Source: CAZFIM01 sp964519615
GTDB lineage: Bacteria; Chloroflexota; Dehalococcoidia; GIF9; UBA5629
Assembly (NCBI GenBank): GCA_964519615.1
Contig: CAZFIM010000105.1
Coordinates: forward strand, 1-6,767
Length of the DNA: 6,767 nt
Reading direction: 5' to 3'
The translations under genes were made by a program, and so were the position numbers. Positions 1 to 6,059 of the stretch are shown here, one piece after another. The stretch's first letter is position 1. Each line of letters begins with the position of its first letter. A model generated the notes under the pieces. That model searched no databases, was not told the DNA's origin, and was given only the letters and a program-made list of their open reading frames with translations.

Positions 1-2
1 GG

Positions 3-1427
3 GTCAAGCCGATCGTTGTGGTCAAATCCGGTAAATCGAAGAGGGGCGCTATGGCAGCAGCCTCACATACGGGTTCGCTTGCCGGCGAGGATAATGTGTT
101 TGACGATATCACCAAACAATGCGGTGTTCTGAGGGCGGAAAGCTTGCAAGAAGCATTAAACTGGTGTAAATTTTTGGCTAATAGCCCTGTGCCGCAGGGA
201 GAAAACACCGCCGTTATTACCAACGGCGGAGGTATTGGTGTTCTCTGTGCCGACGCCTGTGAAAAATACGGTGTAAACCTCTACGATGATATCGAAACGA
301 TGAAAGCGCTTTTTACTCAATTCATTCCAGCATTCGGGTCCGCGAAAAATCCGGTAGACCTGACCGGAGATGCCACACAGGATGACTACTTCCGTGTTAT
401 GGACGTAGCATTACAAAACAAGAATATTCACTCCATTGTCTGTTTGACTTGTGAAACGGCGGTTTTCAATCCGCATATCTTCTCTGAGAAGCTGGCGAAA
501 ATGCATAAAGAGAACAAACTGACCAAACCCGCTGTTTTCTCACTTATCGGGGGAGCGCAGATAGATGAATGTATAAACAGCCTTAAATCTCACGGGCTCT
601 CTGCCTTTTCCGATGTATACGAAGCAGCTTCCTGTCTGGGAGCTATGTACCGTTCACAAGCCATGCAAAAGGAACGATACGAACGGCCGCCGGTCCCTGA
701 GATCGATAATGACGCTATTAAGAAAATAATTAAAAAAGCCCGCGTTGACAGACGCCGCTTTCTCTACTCCTATGAGGCCCAGGAAATTATGAAGGCTGTT
801 GGGGTAACAACACCGAAAACCGTCACTGCACATTCCATCTATGAGGCAGTTTCCATTGCCGAGGAGATAGGATACCCTGTTGTAATGAAAGTAGTATCCA
901 AGGATATAATTCATAAAAGCGATGTCGGCGGTGTTGCTCTGGATATTGATGATAAAAAAGAGCTGGTCAATGCTTATGAGGCTATTCTCTACAACTGCCG
1001 TCAGGCTAATCCTAAGGCAGTCATAGAAGGTGTGGAGGTGGCGGAGATGATCCGTGCCGGCGTTGAGACTATCACCGGCGCCCGCAGGGACCAGTCCTTC
1101 GGGCCAATCGTTATGTTCGGGTTGGGAGGTATTTATGTTGAGATTATGAAAGATATCGCTTTCAGAGCTTTCCCGCTCAGCCGTAAGGAAATACTGCATA
1201 TGATAGCTCAAATACGCTCCTATCCGCTGCTTCTGGGGGTGAGGGGAGAAAAAAAGAAGGATATCAATGCTATTGCTGAAAGCATTATTAGAGTTGGTAC
1301 GATTCTGGAAAATTTTGAGGATATCAGCGATATTGAGATTAATCCGCTGGTTGCCTATGATGCCGGGGAGGGCGTAAAAGCTGTTGATGTGAGAATATTA
1401 CTGACAAAACCCAAGGAGGTTGAATAA
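3..1427 (+). CDS. Acetate-CoA ligase (ADP/NDP-forming), fused alpha-beta subunits, 5'-truncated
   Basis: This enzyme interconverts an acyl-CoA (typically acetyl-CoA) plus ADP and phosphate with the free acid, CoA and ATP in the cytoplasm, giving substrate-level ATP in anaerobes. The frame is open to the left edge, so 474 residues are visible. Fused family members run to about 700 residues, so the CoA-binding Rossmann domain and part of the next domain are missing. The visible part opens in the alpha ligase-CoA domain with the motif ASHTGSLAG. Its His (codon 66-68) matches the phosphohistidine of the family. A linker near base 700 leads to the beta ATP-grasp domain, where IIHKSDVGG (His codon 912-914) matches the second relay histidine. 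GARRDQSFGP and the C-terminal DIEINPL are also typical of the beta part. Both relay histidines are present, so the enzyme is probably active. The GTG at 18 is internal, not the true start. Substrate preference (acetate or a branched or aryl acid) cannot be read from the sequence. The stop abuts the next gene's start. Confidence 0.93.
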   Translation, partial: VKPIVVVKSGKSKRGAMAAASHTGSLAGEDNVFDDITKQCGVLRAESLQEALNWCKFLANSPVPQGENTAVITNGGGIGVLCADACEKYGVNLYDDIETMKALFTQFIPAFGSAKNPVDLTGDATQDDYFRVMDVALQNKNIHSIVCLTCETAVFNPHIFSEKLAKMHKENKLTKPAVFSLIGGAQIDECINSLKSHGLSAFSDVYEAASCLGAMYRSQAMQKERYERPPVPEIDNDAIKKIIKKARVDRRRFLYSYEAQEIMKAVGVTTPKTVTAHSIYEAVSIAEEIGYPVVMKVVSKDIIHKSDVGGVALDIDDKKELVNAYEAILYNCRQANPKAVIEGVEVAEMIRAGVETITGARRDQSFGPIVMFGLGGIYVEIMKDIAFRAFPLSRKEILHMIAQIRSYPLLLGVRGEKKKDINAIAESIIRVGTILENFEDISDIEINPLVAYDAGEGVKAVDVRILLTKPKEVE

Positions 1428-2465
1428 ATGAAAACGGTAGTAGTCGGATCTACCAAACCAAACGCTGGTAAAACAAGCATTATCGTCGGCCTGGCCAAAG
1501 GCCTTAATAAACCTTTCGGTTACCTTAAACCATTCGGTGACAGGCTCATCTATCGTAAAAAACGCACATGGGATTATGATACCGCGTTGATAACAAATAT
1601 CTTCGGTCTGAATGACTCCCCAGACGAGATGAGTATCGGCTTTGCTCATTCCAAGCTCATTTACAGCTACGATGAGGCCGGTATAAAAAACAGGCTGGCG
1701 GAAATGGTCTCAGGGACCCAGCCGGGTAAAGATATCCAGTTCGTTGAGGGCGGTAAGGACCTGGAATACGGGACATCGGTCTTTTTAAACAGCATAGCGC
1801 TGGCTGCATATCTCAAATGCCCGCTTATTCTGGTTGTCAGCGGCGATGAGGATGTTATTATGGACGATATCTGGTTCATAAAGAAATATCTGGTTATGGG
1901 CGATGTCAAACTCGCCGGAGTGATAATCAATAAAATTCATGATCCTGAGGACTTTAACAATACCTATATGCCCATTATCGAGAAAACCGGCATCAACGTT
2001 CTTGGTATCATTCCCCATCAGCGTGAACTGACCCGTTTCTCAATAAACTATATCTCGGAAGGCCTTATGGCCAGGGTAGTTGCCGGAGCCAAAGGTCTGG
2101 AAAGGTCAGTGGAGAATATCCTTGTAGGCGCGATGTCAGTGGATGCCGCGGTGAACAGCGCTGTCTTCAAGAAAGAACGCAAGCTCATTATCACCGGCGG
2201 CGATAGAAGTGATATGATAGTCGCATCCTTAGCGGACGGCGAGACGAGGTGTATTATTATCACCAATAATGTCCTGCCTCCACCCAACATCATCTCCAAA
2301 TGCGCTGAAAAGGATATACCGCTGCTGCTTGTTCCATTTGATACATACGAAACCGCCAGAAGGCTGGACAACATGGTGCCTTTGCTCACGCCCAACGACA
2401 CCGGAAATATCGAACGACTGGAGCAAATGGTTAAAACGTACCTTAAAATCGGCGAGATCATCTAG
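1428..2465 (+). CDS. Phosphotransacetylase N-terminal-like P-loop protein (BioD-like + DRTGG domains)
   Basis: This 345-residue protein is probably cytoplasmic. Residues 1 to about 210 form a BioD/CobQ-like P-loop NTPase: a Walker A at residues 7-17 (GSTKPNAGKTS), an FVEGG segment at 105-109 like the acidic EG motif of dethiobiotin synthetase, and VIINKI at 165-170. Residues from about 225 to 335 form a DRTGG-type domain with the signature TGGDRSD at 256-262. This order matches the N-terminal regulatory half of long bacterial Pta, but the phosphate acetyltransferase domain is absent and the protein ends naturally at TAG. It is therefore unlikely to make acetyl phosphate itself; a sensor or regulator bound to nucleotide or acyl-CoA is an inference. 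A strong AAGGAGGT (1413-1420) lies 7 bases before the ATG, and the upstream TAA directly touches this ATG, so coupling with the acyl-CoA synthetase is likely. Databases tend to name such proteins phosphotransacetylase family or DRTGG-containing. Family assignment is firm, function is not. Confidence 0.85.
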   Translation: MKTVVVGSTKPNAGKTSIIVGLAKGLNKPFGYLKPFGDRLIYRKKRTWDYDTALITNIFGLNDSPDEMSIGFAHSKLIYSYDEAGIKNRLAEMVSGTQPGKDIQFVEGGKDLEYGTSVFLNSIALAAYLKCPLILVVSGDEDVIMDDIWFIKKYLVMGDVKLAGVIINKIHDPEDFNNTYMPIIEKTGINVLGIIPHQRELTRFSINYISEGLMARVVAGAKGLERSVENILVGAMSVDAAVNSAVFKKERKLIITGGDRSDMIVASLADGETRCIIITNNVLPPPNIISKCAEKDIPLLLVPFDTYETARRLDNMVPLLTPNDTGNIERLEQMVKTYLKIGEII

Positions 2466-2495
2466 ATTTTCCCGCTTCCGGCAGGTTTAAACCCC

Positions 2496-2574
2496 AAAGA
2501 GCCCTGGAAACAATGAGGTACACGGCTTTTAGCTTCAGCGAAGTGTTTGCCGCCTGCCTTTTCCAGGGTTTCTT
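2496..2574 (+). repeat. Long inverted repeat between the synthetase operon and ilvD
   Basis: The arms 2502-2510 (CCCTGGAAA) and 2560-2568 (TTTCCAGGG) are a perfect 9-base inverted repeat. Pairing extends outward through a G-T and an A-T pair and resumes at 2496-2497/2573-2574, with one A-C mismatch. The 49-base loop contains a small hairpin, CTTC-AGC-GAAG (2533-2543). The right arm is followed by a T-rich stretch. Lying after the stop at 2465 and just upstream of the ilvD promoter, it could end transcription of the preceding operon, or act as an operator-like element overlapping the -35 area. The large loop makes it a poor classical terminator. Confidence 0.5.
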
Positions 2575-2599
2575 CATTTATAACACTTAGTGCTATAAT
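2571..2599 (+). promoter_or_regulatory. Probable ilvD promoter with extended -10
   Basis: A perfect extended -10, TGC-TATAAT, occupies 2591-2599. With a 17-base spacer the -35 hexamer would be TCTTCA (2571-2576), a weak match to TTGACA; a TG-extended -10 commonly compensates for this. Transcription would start near 2606, giving an untranslated leader of about 67 bases before ilvD. The end of the upstream inverted repeat overlaps the -35 position. This is a consensus match only. Confidence 0.55.
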
Positions 2600-2672
2600 A
2601 TAGCTCCTGCACATAGAAACGATATTCTGTAAAACTTATTTTCTTTTTGTAGCACGAAAGGAGAAAGATACC

Positions 2673-4517
2673 ATGGCAATACCATTGAGAAGCTCCATCA
2701 ATACTGAAGGCCGTAGAATGGCGGGTGCCAGAAGCCTGTGGCGGGCAAACGGGGTTAAAGAGGAACATTTCGGAAAACCCATTATCGCCATAGCAAACTC
2801 GTTCACTCAGTTCGTGCCGGGACATGTTCATCTCCATGAAATCGGCCAGCATATAAAGTCTATCATCGAATCAATGGGCTGTTTTGCGGCGGAGTTCAAT
2901 ACCATCGCTATCGATGACGGTATCGCCATGGGACATGACGGCATGCTCTATTCACTACCCTCGCGTGAACTCATTGCCGACAGCGTTGAGTATATGTGCA
3001 ACGCCCACAAAGTGGATGCACTAATTTGCATCAGCAGCTGCGATAAGATAACTCCCGGCATGCTCATGGCTACCATGCGCCTGAATATCCCTACAATTTT
3101 CGTAGCCGGCGGCCCCATGGAAGCGGGAACATACGGAGAGCGCAAACTGGACCTGATAGACGCTATGGTTATGGCGGCTGACAGCAGTATCTCTGACAAA
3201 GAGATAATGGAGATTGAGAAGGCAGCCTGCCCCACCTGCGGCTCCTGCTCGGGCATGTTCACTGCCAATTCCATGAACTGTCTCACTGAGGCATTGGGCT
3301 TTTCTTCCCCCGGCAGCGGTACGATAGTAGCAACGCATAAAAAACGGCTGTCGCTGTTTGAGAAAGCGGCGGCACGCATTGTGGAGCTTGCCCGCATGTA
3401 CTATGACAAAGGTGATACATCTATTCTGCCTCTTTCGATCGCCACTAAAAGCGCCTTCATGAACGCTATGGCGTTGGACATTGCCATGGGCGGTTCAACA
3501 AATACCGTACTTCACTTGCTTGCTGTAGCCAAAGAGGCGGGTGTGGACTTCACCATGAAAGATATAGATGCGCTTTCACGCAAGATACCATGTCTCTGCA
3601 AAGTAGCACCCAGCTCAGCCTACCATGTCGAAGATGTCAACAGAGCGGGCGGCATACTCTCCATCATGGGCGAACTTGACCGCGGCGGTCTGCTCGATAC
3701 CTCTGTGCACAGAGTGGACACGCCCACCCTGGCTGATGCCATTGATAAATACGATGTACGGCGCAAGACGGCAAGTACAGACGCTCTCGATAATGCCCTC
3801 TGCGCACCCGGGGCTTCCGGTCGCAACCTGGTGCTTGCCTCGCAGAACAAGAAATACAATGCTCCTGACCTCGACCGTATAAACGGGTGCATACGCGATC
3901 TGGAACACTGCTATGACAGGGAAGGCGGCCTTGCGGTACTCTTCGGTAATATAGCCTCCAGTGGCGGCATCGTGAAAACAGCCGGTGTAGACCCGTCCAT
4001 CTATACATTCAAAGGCCCGGCAAAAGTATTTTTCTCTCAGGAAGCGGCTGCGGACGGCATACTTGACAAGAAGGTAAAAGCGGGAGATGTGGTTGTTATA
4101 CGCTACGAGGGGCCCAAAGGCGGCCCCGGTATGCAGGAGATGCTCTACCCTACCTCATACCTGCGTTCGGTCCATCTGGAAAAGGCGTGCGCGCTGCTTA
4201 CGGACGGCAGGTTTTCGGGCGGCACATCCGGCCTCTCCGTTGGCCATGTCTCGCCGGAAGCAGCGGCGAGAGGCGAAATAGCGCTTATCGAGGACGGTGA
4301 TATAATCGAGATAGATATTCCCAACCGCAAGATAAACGTTCTTGTCTCAGATAATGAGCTTAAAGCACGGCATGAGAAAGAAAAGGCTAAAGGCAAGGAC
4401 GCATTCAAACCGGTGGGGCGCGATAGAAAGATATCGAAAGCCTTGAAGGCATATGCCATCTTCGCCAGTTCGGCGGATAAGGGCGCGGTACGAGAGCTGC
4501 CGGCTGATATCGGCTGA
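2673..4517 (+). CDS. ilvD: Dihydroxy-acid dehydratase
   Basis: IlvD dehydrates 2,3-dihydroxy-isovalerate and 2,3-dihydroxy-3-methylvalerate to the 2-keto acids, the third common step of valine, isoleucine and leucine synthesis, in the cytoplasm. The 614 residues match the length of E. coli IlvD (616), and the sequence reads like that branch: GRRMAGARSLWRA, NSFTQFVPGHVHLHEIG, DDGIAMGHDGMLYSLPSRE, SSCDKITPGM (Cys123, Lys125), CPTCGSCSGMFTANSMNCL (186-204) and GRFSGGTSG (512-520). Cys123 and Cys192 sit at known iron-sulfur ligand positions. The third Cys of [2Fe-2S] homologues is replaced in the FVPGH segment, as in the E. coli [4Fe-4S] enzyme, so an oxygen-sensitive cluster is expected. AAAGGAG (2657-2663) lies 9 bases before the ATG and supports this start. 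No other branched-chain amino acid gene is in view; ilvD has its own probable promoter and converges on the next gene. Edd-type sugar-acid dehydratases are related, but the motifs favour IlvD clearly. Confidence 0.97.
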   Translation: MAIPLRSSINTEGRRMAGARSLWRANGVKEEHFGKPIIAIANSFTQFVPGHVHLHEIGQHIKSIIESMGCFAAEFNTIAIDDGIAMGHDGMLYSLPSRELIADSVEYMCNAHKVDALICISSCDKITPGMLMATMRLNIPTIFVAGGPMEAGTYGERKLDLIDAMVMAADSSISDKEIMEIEKAACPTCGSCSGMFTANSMNCLTEALGFSSPGSGTIVATHKKRLSLFEKAAARIVELARMYYDKGDTSILPLSIATKSAFMNAMALDIAMGGSTNTVLHLLAVAKEAGVDFTMKDIDALSRKIPCLCKVAPSSAYHVEDVNRAGGILSIMGELDRGGLLDTSVHRVDTPTLADAIDKYDVRRKTASTDALDNALCAPGASGRNLVLASQNKKYNAPDLDRINGCIRDLEHCYDREGGLAVLFGNIASSGGIVKTAGVDPSIYTFKGPAKVFFSQEAAADGILDKKVKAGDVVVIRYEGPKGGPGMQEMLYPTSYLRSVHLEKACALLTDGRFSGGTSGLSVGHVSPEAAARGEIALIEDGDIIEIDIPNRKINVLVSDNELKARHEKEKAKGKDAFKPVGRDRKISKALKAYAIFASSADKGAVRELPADIG

Positions 4518-4533
4518 CATCTTATGAAGATAA

Positions 4534-4560
4534 CCGGCTAAAGGCTTGCTGCATAGCCGG
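4534..4560. terminator. Possible bidirectional stem-loop at the ilvD / MBL convergent junction
   Basis: CCGGCTA (4534-4540) and TAGCCGG (4554-4560) form a 7-bp GC-rich stem with a 13-base loop, starting 17 bases after the ilvD stop and overlapping the stop codon of the minus-strand hydrolase. The position suits a shared terminator of two converging genes. Neither strand has a run of T after the stem, so intrinsic termination is doubtful. A competing hairpin uses GCCGG (4556-4560) with CCGGC (4568-4572). Confidence 0.28.
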
Positions 4561-5233
4561 CAATTGTCCGGCGAGCATCCTGAAGTATCGGCCTTCCGTG
4601 GCCGAAACATATCACTTGAAAGTCCAGGGCAGCCAGCTTCTTGATGGACTTGATCTCCTCAGCCATGTTCACAGTATAGGTGCGCGCGGGCAGGTCCAGT
4701 TTAAATCGATGGGCAATCACATCTCCTACAATGAGCAGACCTCTCTCAGGAAAATGGAGTGAGATGCTGCCCGGCGTATGTCCGGGTGTGTGTACTATTT
4801 CCCCACCTCCCAACACGTCCAGTATATCCCCTCCCTCAACGCAGCGGTCCACCGCACAGGGCTCCAGCCGTATAAGCGGCTCAAGAAGCCTTCCTAAAAT
4901 TAGAGCGCCCCGTGTAAGCGGCTGCGCCAGCCTGCCGTCGATATAGGGGGCATCCTTTATATGAGCTGTAACTTCAGCGCCGCTGAGGCGTTTTAGCTGT
5001 GCCAAATTTCCGGTGTGGTCCGGGTGGTGATGGGTGATGATGATGTTCCTGATATCGGAGGGAGCAAAACCAAGCTGCACTGCGGCCTTCACTATATCCC
5101 CCGTCCTGCCGGCAAAGCCGGTATCCACCAGCGTAATGCCGTTATCGACAAGCAAATAGACATTAGCACCCAGCACCCCGCTGCCAAAGCCGCCTATGAG
5201 ATAGACTCCCTCACTTATATGATCAAGACGCAT
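4538..5233 (-). CDS. MBL-fold metallo-hydrolase
   Basis: This 231-residue protein of the metallo-beta-lactamase superfamily is predicted to be a soluble cytoplasmic hydrolase, with no signal peptide or membrane segment. Zinc-site motifs appear in the usual order: THHHPDHTG with His68, His70, Asp72 and His73; GHTPGS with His152; GD at Asp171; and FGHGRP with His212. Together these are a complete set for a dinuclear metal centre. VDTGF at residues 36-40 and the final GHGRP are typical of glyoxalase II, lactonase and thioesterase-like members. The substrate cannot be told from the sequence; lactones, thioesters and phosphodiesters are all possible. The start is supported by GGGGAG (plus-strand CTCCCC, 5240-5245) 6 bases upstream of the ATG. 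The gene lies 67 bases downstream of the nucleotidyltransferase gene on the same strand, so co-transcription is plausible, and it converges on ilvD with a 20-base gap. Confidence 0.93.
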   Translation of the reverse strand: MRLDHISEGVYLIGGFGSGVLGANVYLLVDNGITLVDTGFAGRTGDIVKAAVQLGFAPSDIRNIIITHHHPDHTGNLAQLKRLSGAEVTAHIKDAPYIDGRLAQPLTRGALILGRLLEPLIRLEPCAVDRCVEGGDILDVLGGGEIVHTPGHTPGSISLHFPERGLLIVGDVIAHRFKLDLPARTYTVNMAEEIKSIKKLAALDFQVICFGHGRPILQDARRTIAGYAASL

Positions 5234-5251
5234 TGATCACTCCCCGTGTGC

Positions 5252-5282
5252 ATTGTTGCAAGGAACACATTTTGCCAACAAT
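5252..5282. repeat. Imperfect hairpin between the nucleotidyltransferase and MBL genes
   Basis: ATTGTTGCAA (5252-5261) can pair with TTGCCAACAAT (5272-5282), leaving a single bulged C (5275) and a loop of about 8 to 10 bases. It lies in the 67-base gap between two minus-strand genes, directly upstream of the MBL ribosome binding site. No T tract follows on the minus strand, so it is not a standard terminator. It could be an operator, an mRNA processing or stability element, or chance. Confidence 0.35.
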
Positions 5283-5300
5283 TGAAGAGTGACTCGTATT

Positions 5301-5849
5301 TTAACGGCCTGTTACATCCACTTTGCCGGTGGTACCGCAATGGCGGCATCTCTCTCTCAATATCGGATGATTCTCGCAATAAGGGCAGTTGATTATCATC
5401 CTGCCTTCCGGATGTGTGTCAAACCCTTTAAGCTTCGAATCCAGCTCTTTATCTGAGAAAAGCTTTGAACCTCCCACATTCGTAAGCAACTCACAGCCGA
5501 TGGTACGGCAAATTTCCGCTTCCGGGATGTTATCGATATTCGTCCAATACCCTCCCTTGGCGAATATATCAGGCTTCACCGCCTCCAGAGTCTTGCATAC
5601 GGTCTGGTCGTCATCTATGGCGGCAATAACTTCATCCACGCCTTTAATGCTCTCTATGATCTCTTTTCTTTCCTCAAACGGTCTGAAAATAAACCCTTTT
5701 TTTCTGAGTAAAAAAGCATCGCTATTGAGGATTACAACCAGCCGGTCGCCCAGTTTGGCTGCCTCCCGTATATAGCGGATATGTCCCGCATGCAGCGGAT
5801 CGAAAGCCCCGCTTACAGCAACAGTAATTGATTTCTTCTTCGTATCCAT
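5301..5849 (-). CDS. Cytidylyltransferase-like nucleotidyltransferase with C-terminal zinc-binding tail
   Basis: This 182-residue protein has the HxGH nucleotidyltransferase fold, which joins a phospho-sugar, phospho-alcohol or related compound to a nucleotide. Residues 14-23 read GAFDPLHAGH (His20 and His23 of HxGH), followed by GDRLVVILNSD and RPFEERKEII (56-65). KPDIFAKGGYW (92-102) resembles the KPD.(Y/F)(V/A)KG(G/D) motif of glycerol-3-phosphate cytidylyltransferase and the HldE C-terminal domain. The usual terminal serine-rich motif appears as GGSKLFSDKEL. A tail of about 30 residues has two CxxC pairs, Cys155/158 and Cys168/171, the second in CRHCGTTGKV, probably a small zinc ribbon. 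The open frame extends 16 codons upstream to a TTG, but the ATG at 5849 is preferred: it has AGGTG (within GAGGTG, plus strand 5859-5864) about 9 bases ahead and starts exactly where the fold begins. Substrate and nucleotide (CTP or ATP) are not determinable. The MBL gene follows downstream. Confidence 0.87.
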   Translation of the reverse strand: MDTKKKSITVAVSGAFDPLHAGHIRYIREAAKLGDRLVVILNSDAFLLRKKGFIFRPFEERKEIIESIKGVDEVIAAIDDDQTVCKTLEAVKPDIFAKGGYWTNIDNIPEAEICRTIGCELLTNVGGSKLFSDKELDSKLKGFDTHPEGRMIINCPYCENHPILRERCRHCGTTGKVDVTGR

Positions 5850-5858
5850 CACACTTAT

Positions 5859-5864
5859 CACCTC
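5859..5864 (-). promoter_or_regulatory. Ribosome binding site that decides the nucleotidyltransferase start
   Basis: The minus strand reads GAGGTG here, 9 bases before the ATG at 5849. The alternative TTG start at 5897 has no comparable site and lies inside the predicted promoter, so the ATG is favoured. Confidence 0.6.
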
Positions 5865-5872
5865 ATCTATCA

Positions 5873-5901
5873 ATAATAATCCAATGGATACGCTCAAGCA
5901 A
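5873..5901 (-). promoter_or_regulatory. Probable promoter of the nucleotidyltransferase-MBL unit
   Basis: On the minus strand TTGCTT (5896-5901) and TATTAT (5873-5878, one mismatch from TATAAT) are spaced by exactly 17 bases. Transcription would begin near 5866, leaving a leader of about 17 bases that still contains the ribosome binding site. The -35 matches the consensus at only three of six positions. Based on consensus matching alone. Confidence 0.42.
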
Positions 5902-5924
5902 GACCTTCAGGGTAAATAGCGCAG

Positions 5925-5967
5925 AGATTTTTTATTGATTGACTGCGGCAGCAAACGCAAAAAATCT
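5925..5967. repeat. A/T inverted repeat downstream of the serpin gene
   Basis: AGATTTTTT (5925-5933) and AAAAAATCT (5959-5967) are perfect 9-base inverted arms around a 25-base loop that contains the palindrome CTGC-G-GCAG (5943-5951). It lies about 40 bases after the serpin stop on the minus strand. The stem is too AT-rich for a strong classical terminator, but each arm supplies a run of T on one strand and the element may mark the end of the serpin transcript. Confidence 0.35.
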
Positions 5968-5974
5968 GATGCAA

Positions 5975-6059
5975 CCCGTATTTATACCTGTACAGCGCCC
6001 TTCCTCACCCCACCGGATTCATGACACGACCAACAAAGAGAATAGCGCCCGTATTTATA
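5975..6059. repeat. 12-base direct repeat at the serpin 3' end
   Basis: CCCGTATTTATA occurs at 5975-5986 (noncoding) and again at 6048-6059 (inside the serpin, encoding part of its last beta strand on the minus strand). AGCGCCC is also present near both, at 5994-6000 and 6044-6050. This may be a vestige of a small duplication of the gene's 3' end, or chance. Confidence 0.4.

Noticed and set aside
654..1211. Minus-strand open frame of 185 codons inside the acyl-CoA synthetase.
   Set aside because: It lies entirely antisense to a well-conserved gene, its product shows no recognisable motif, and no ribosome binding site was evident.
2484..2493. Perfect palindrome GGTTTAAACC just after the second gene.
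   Set aside because: Ten bases, AT-centred, no spacing to a second copy and no promoter around it; most likely chance.
2513..2590. A 25-codon open frame upstream of ilvD (begins MRYTAFSFSEV), considered as an attenuator leader peptide.
   Set aside because: It has no ribosome binding site, is Phe-rich rather than Ile/Leu/Val-rich, and lies upstream of the predicted ilvD transcription start, so it would not be in the ilvD transcript.
2948..3397. Minus-strand open frame of 149 codons inside ilvD.
   Set aside because: Antisense shadow of a highly conserved enzyme; composition reflects the reverse complement of ilvD codons.
5220..5239. Two TGATCA palindromes flanking the MBL start codon, considered as an operator pair.
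   Set aside because: Six-base palindromes with no extended symmetry and no promoter in suitable position; one lies within the coding sequence.
5850..5897. N-terminal extension of the nucleotidyltransferase from a TTG codon (16 extra residues).
   Set aside because: The TTG has no ribosome binding site and overlaps the predicted -35 box; the ATG at 5849 has a good site and begins at the domain edge.
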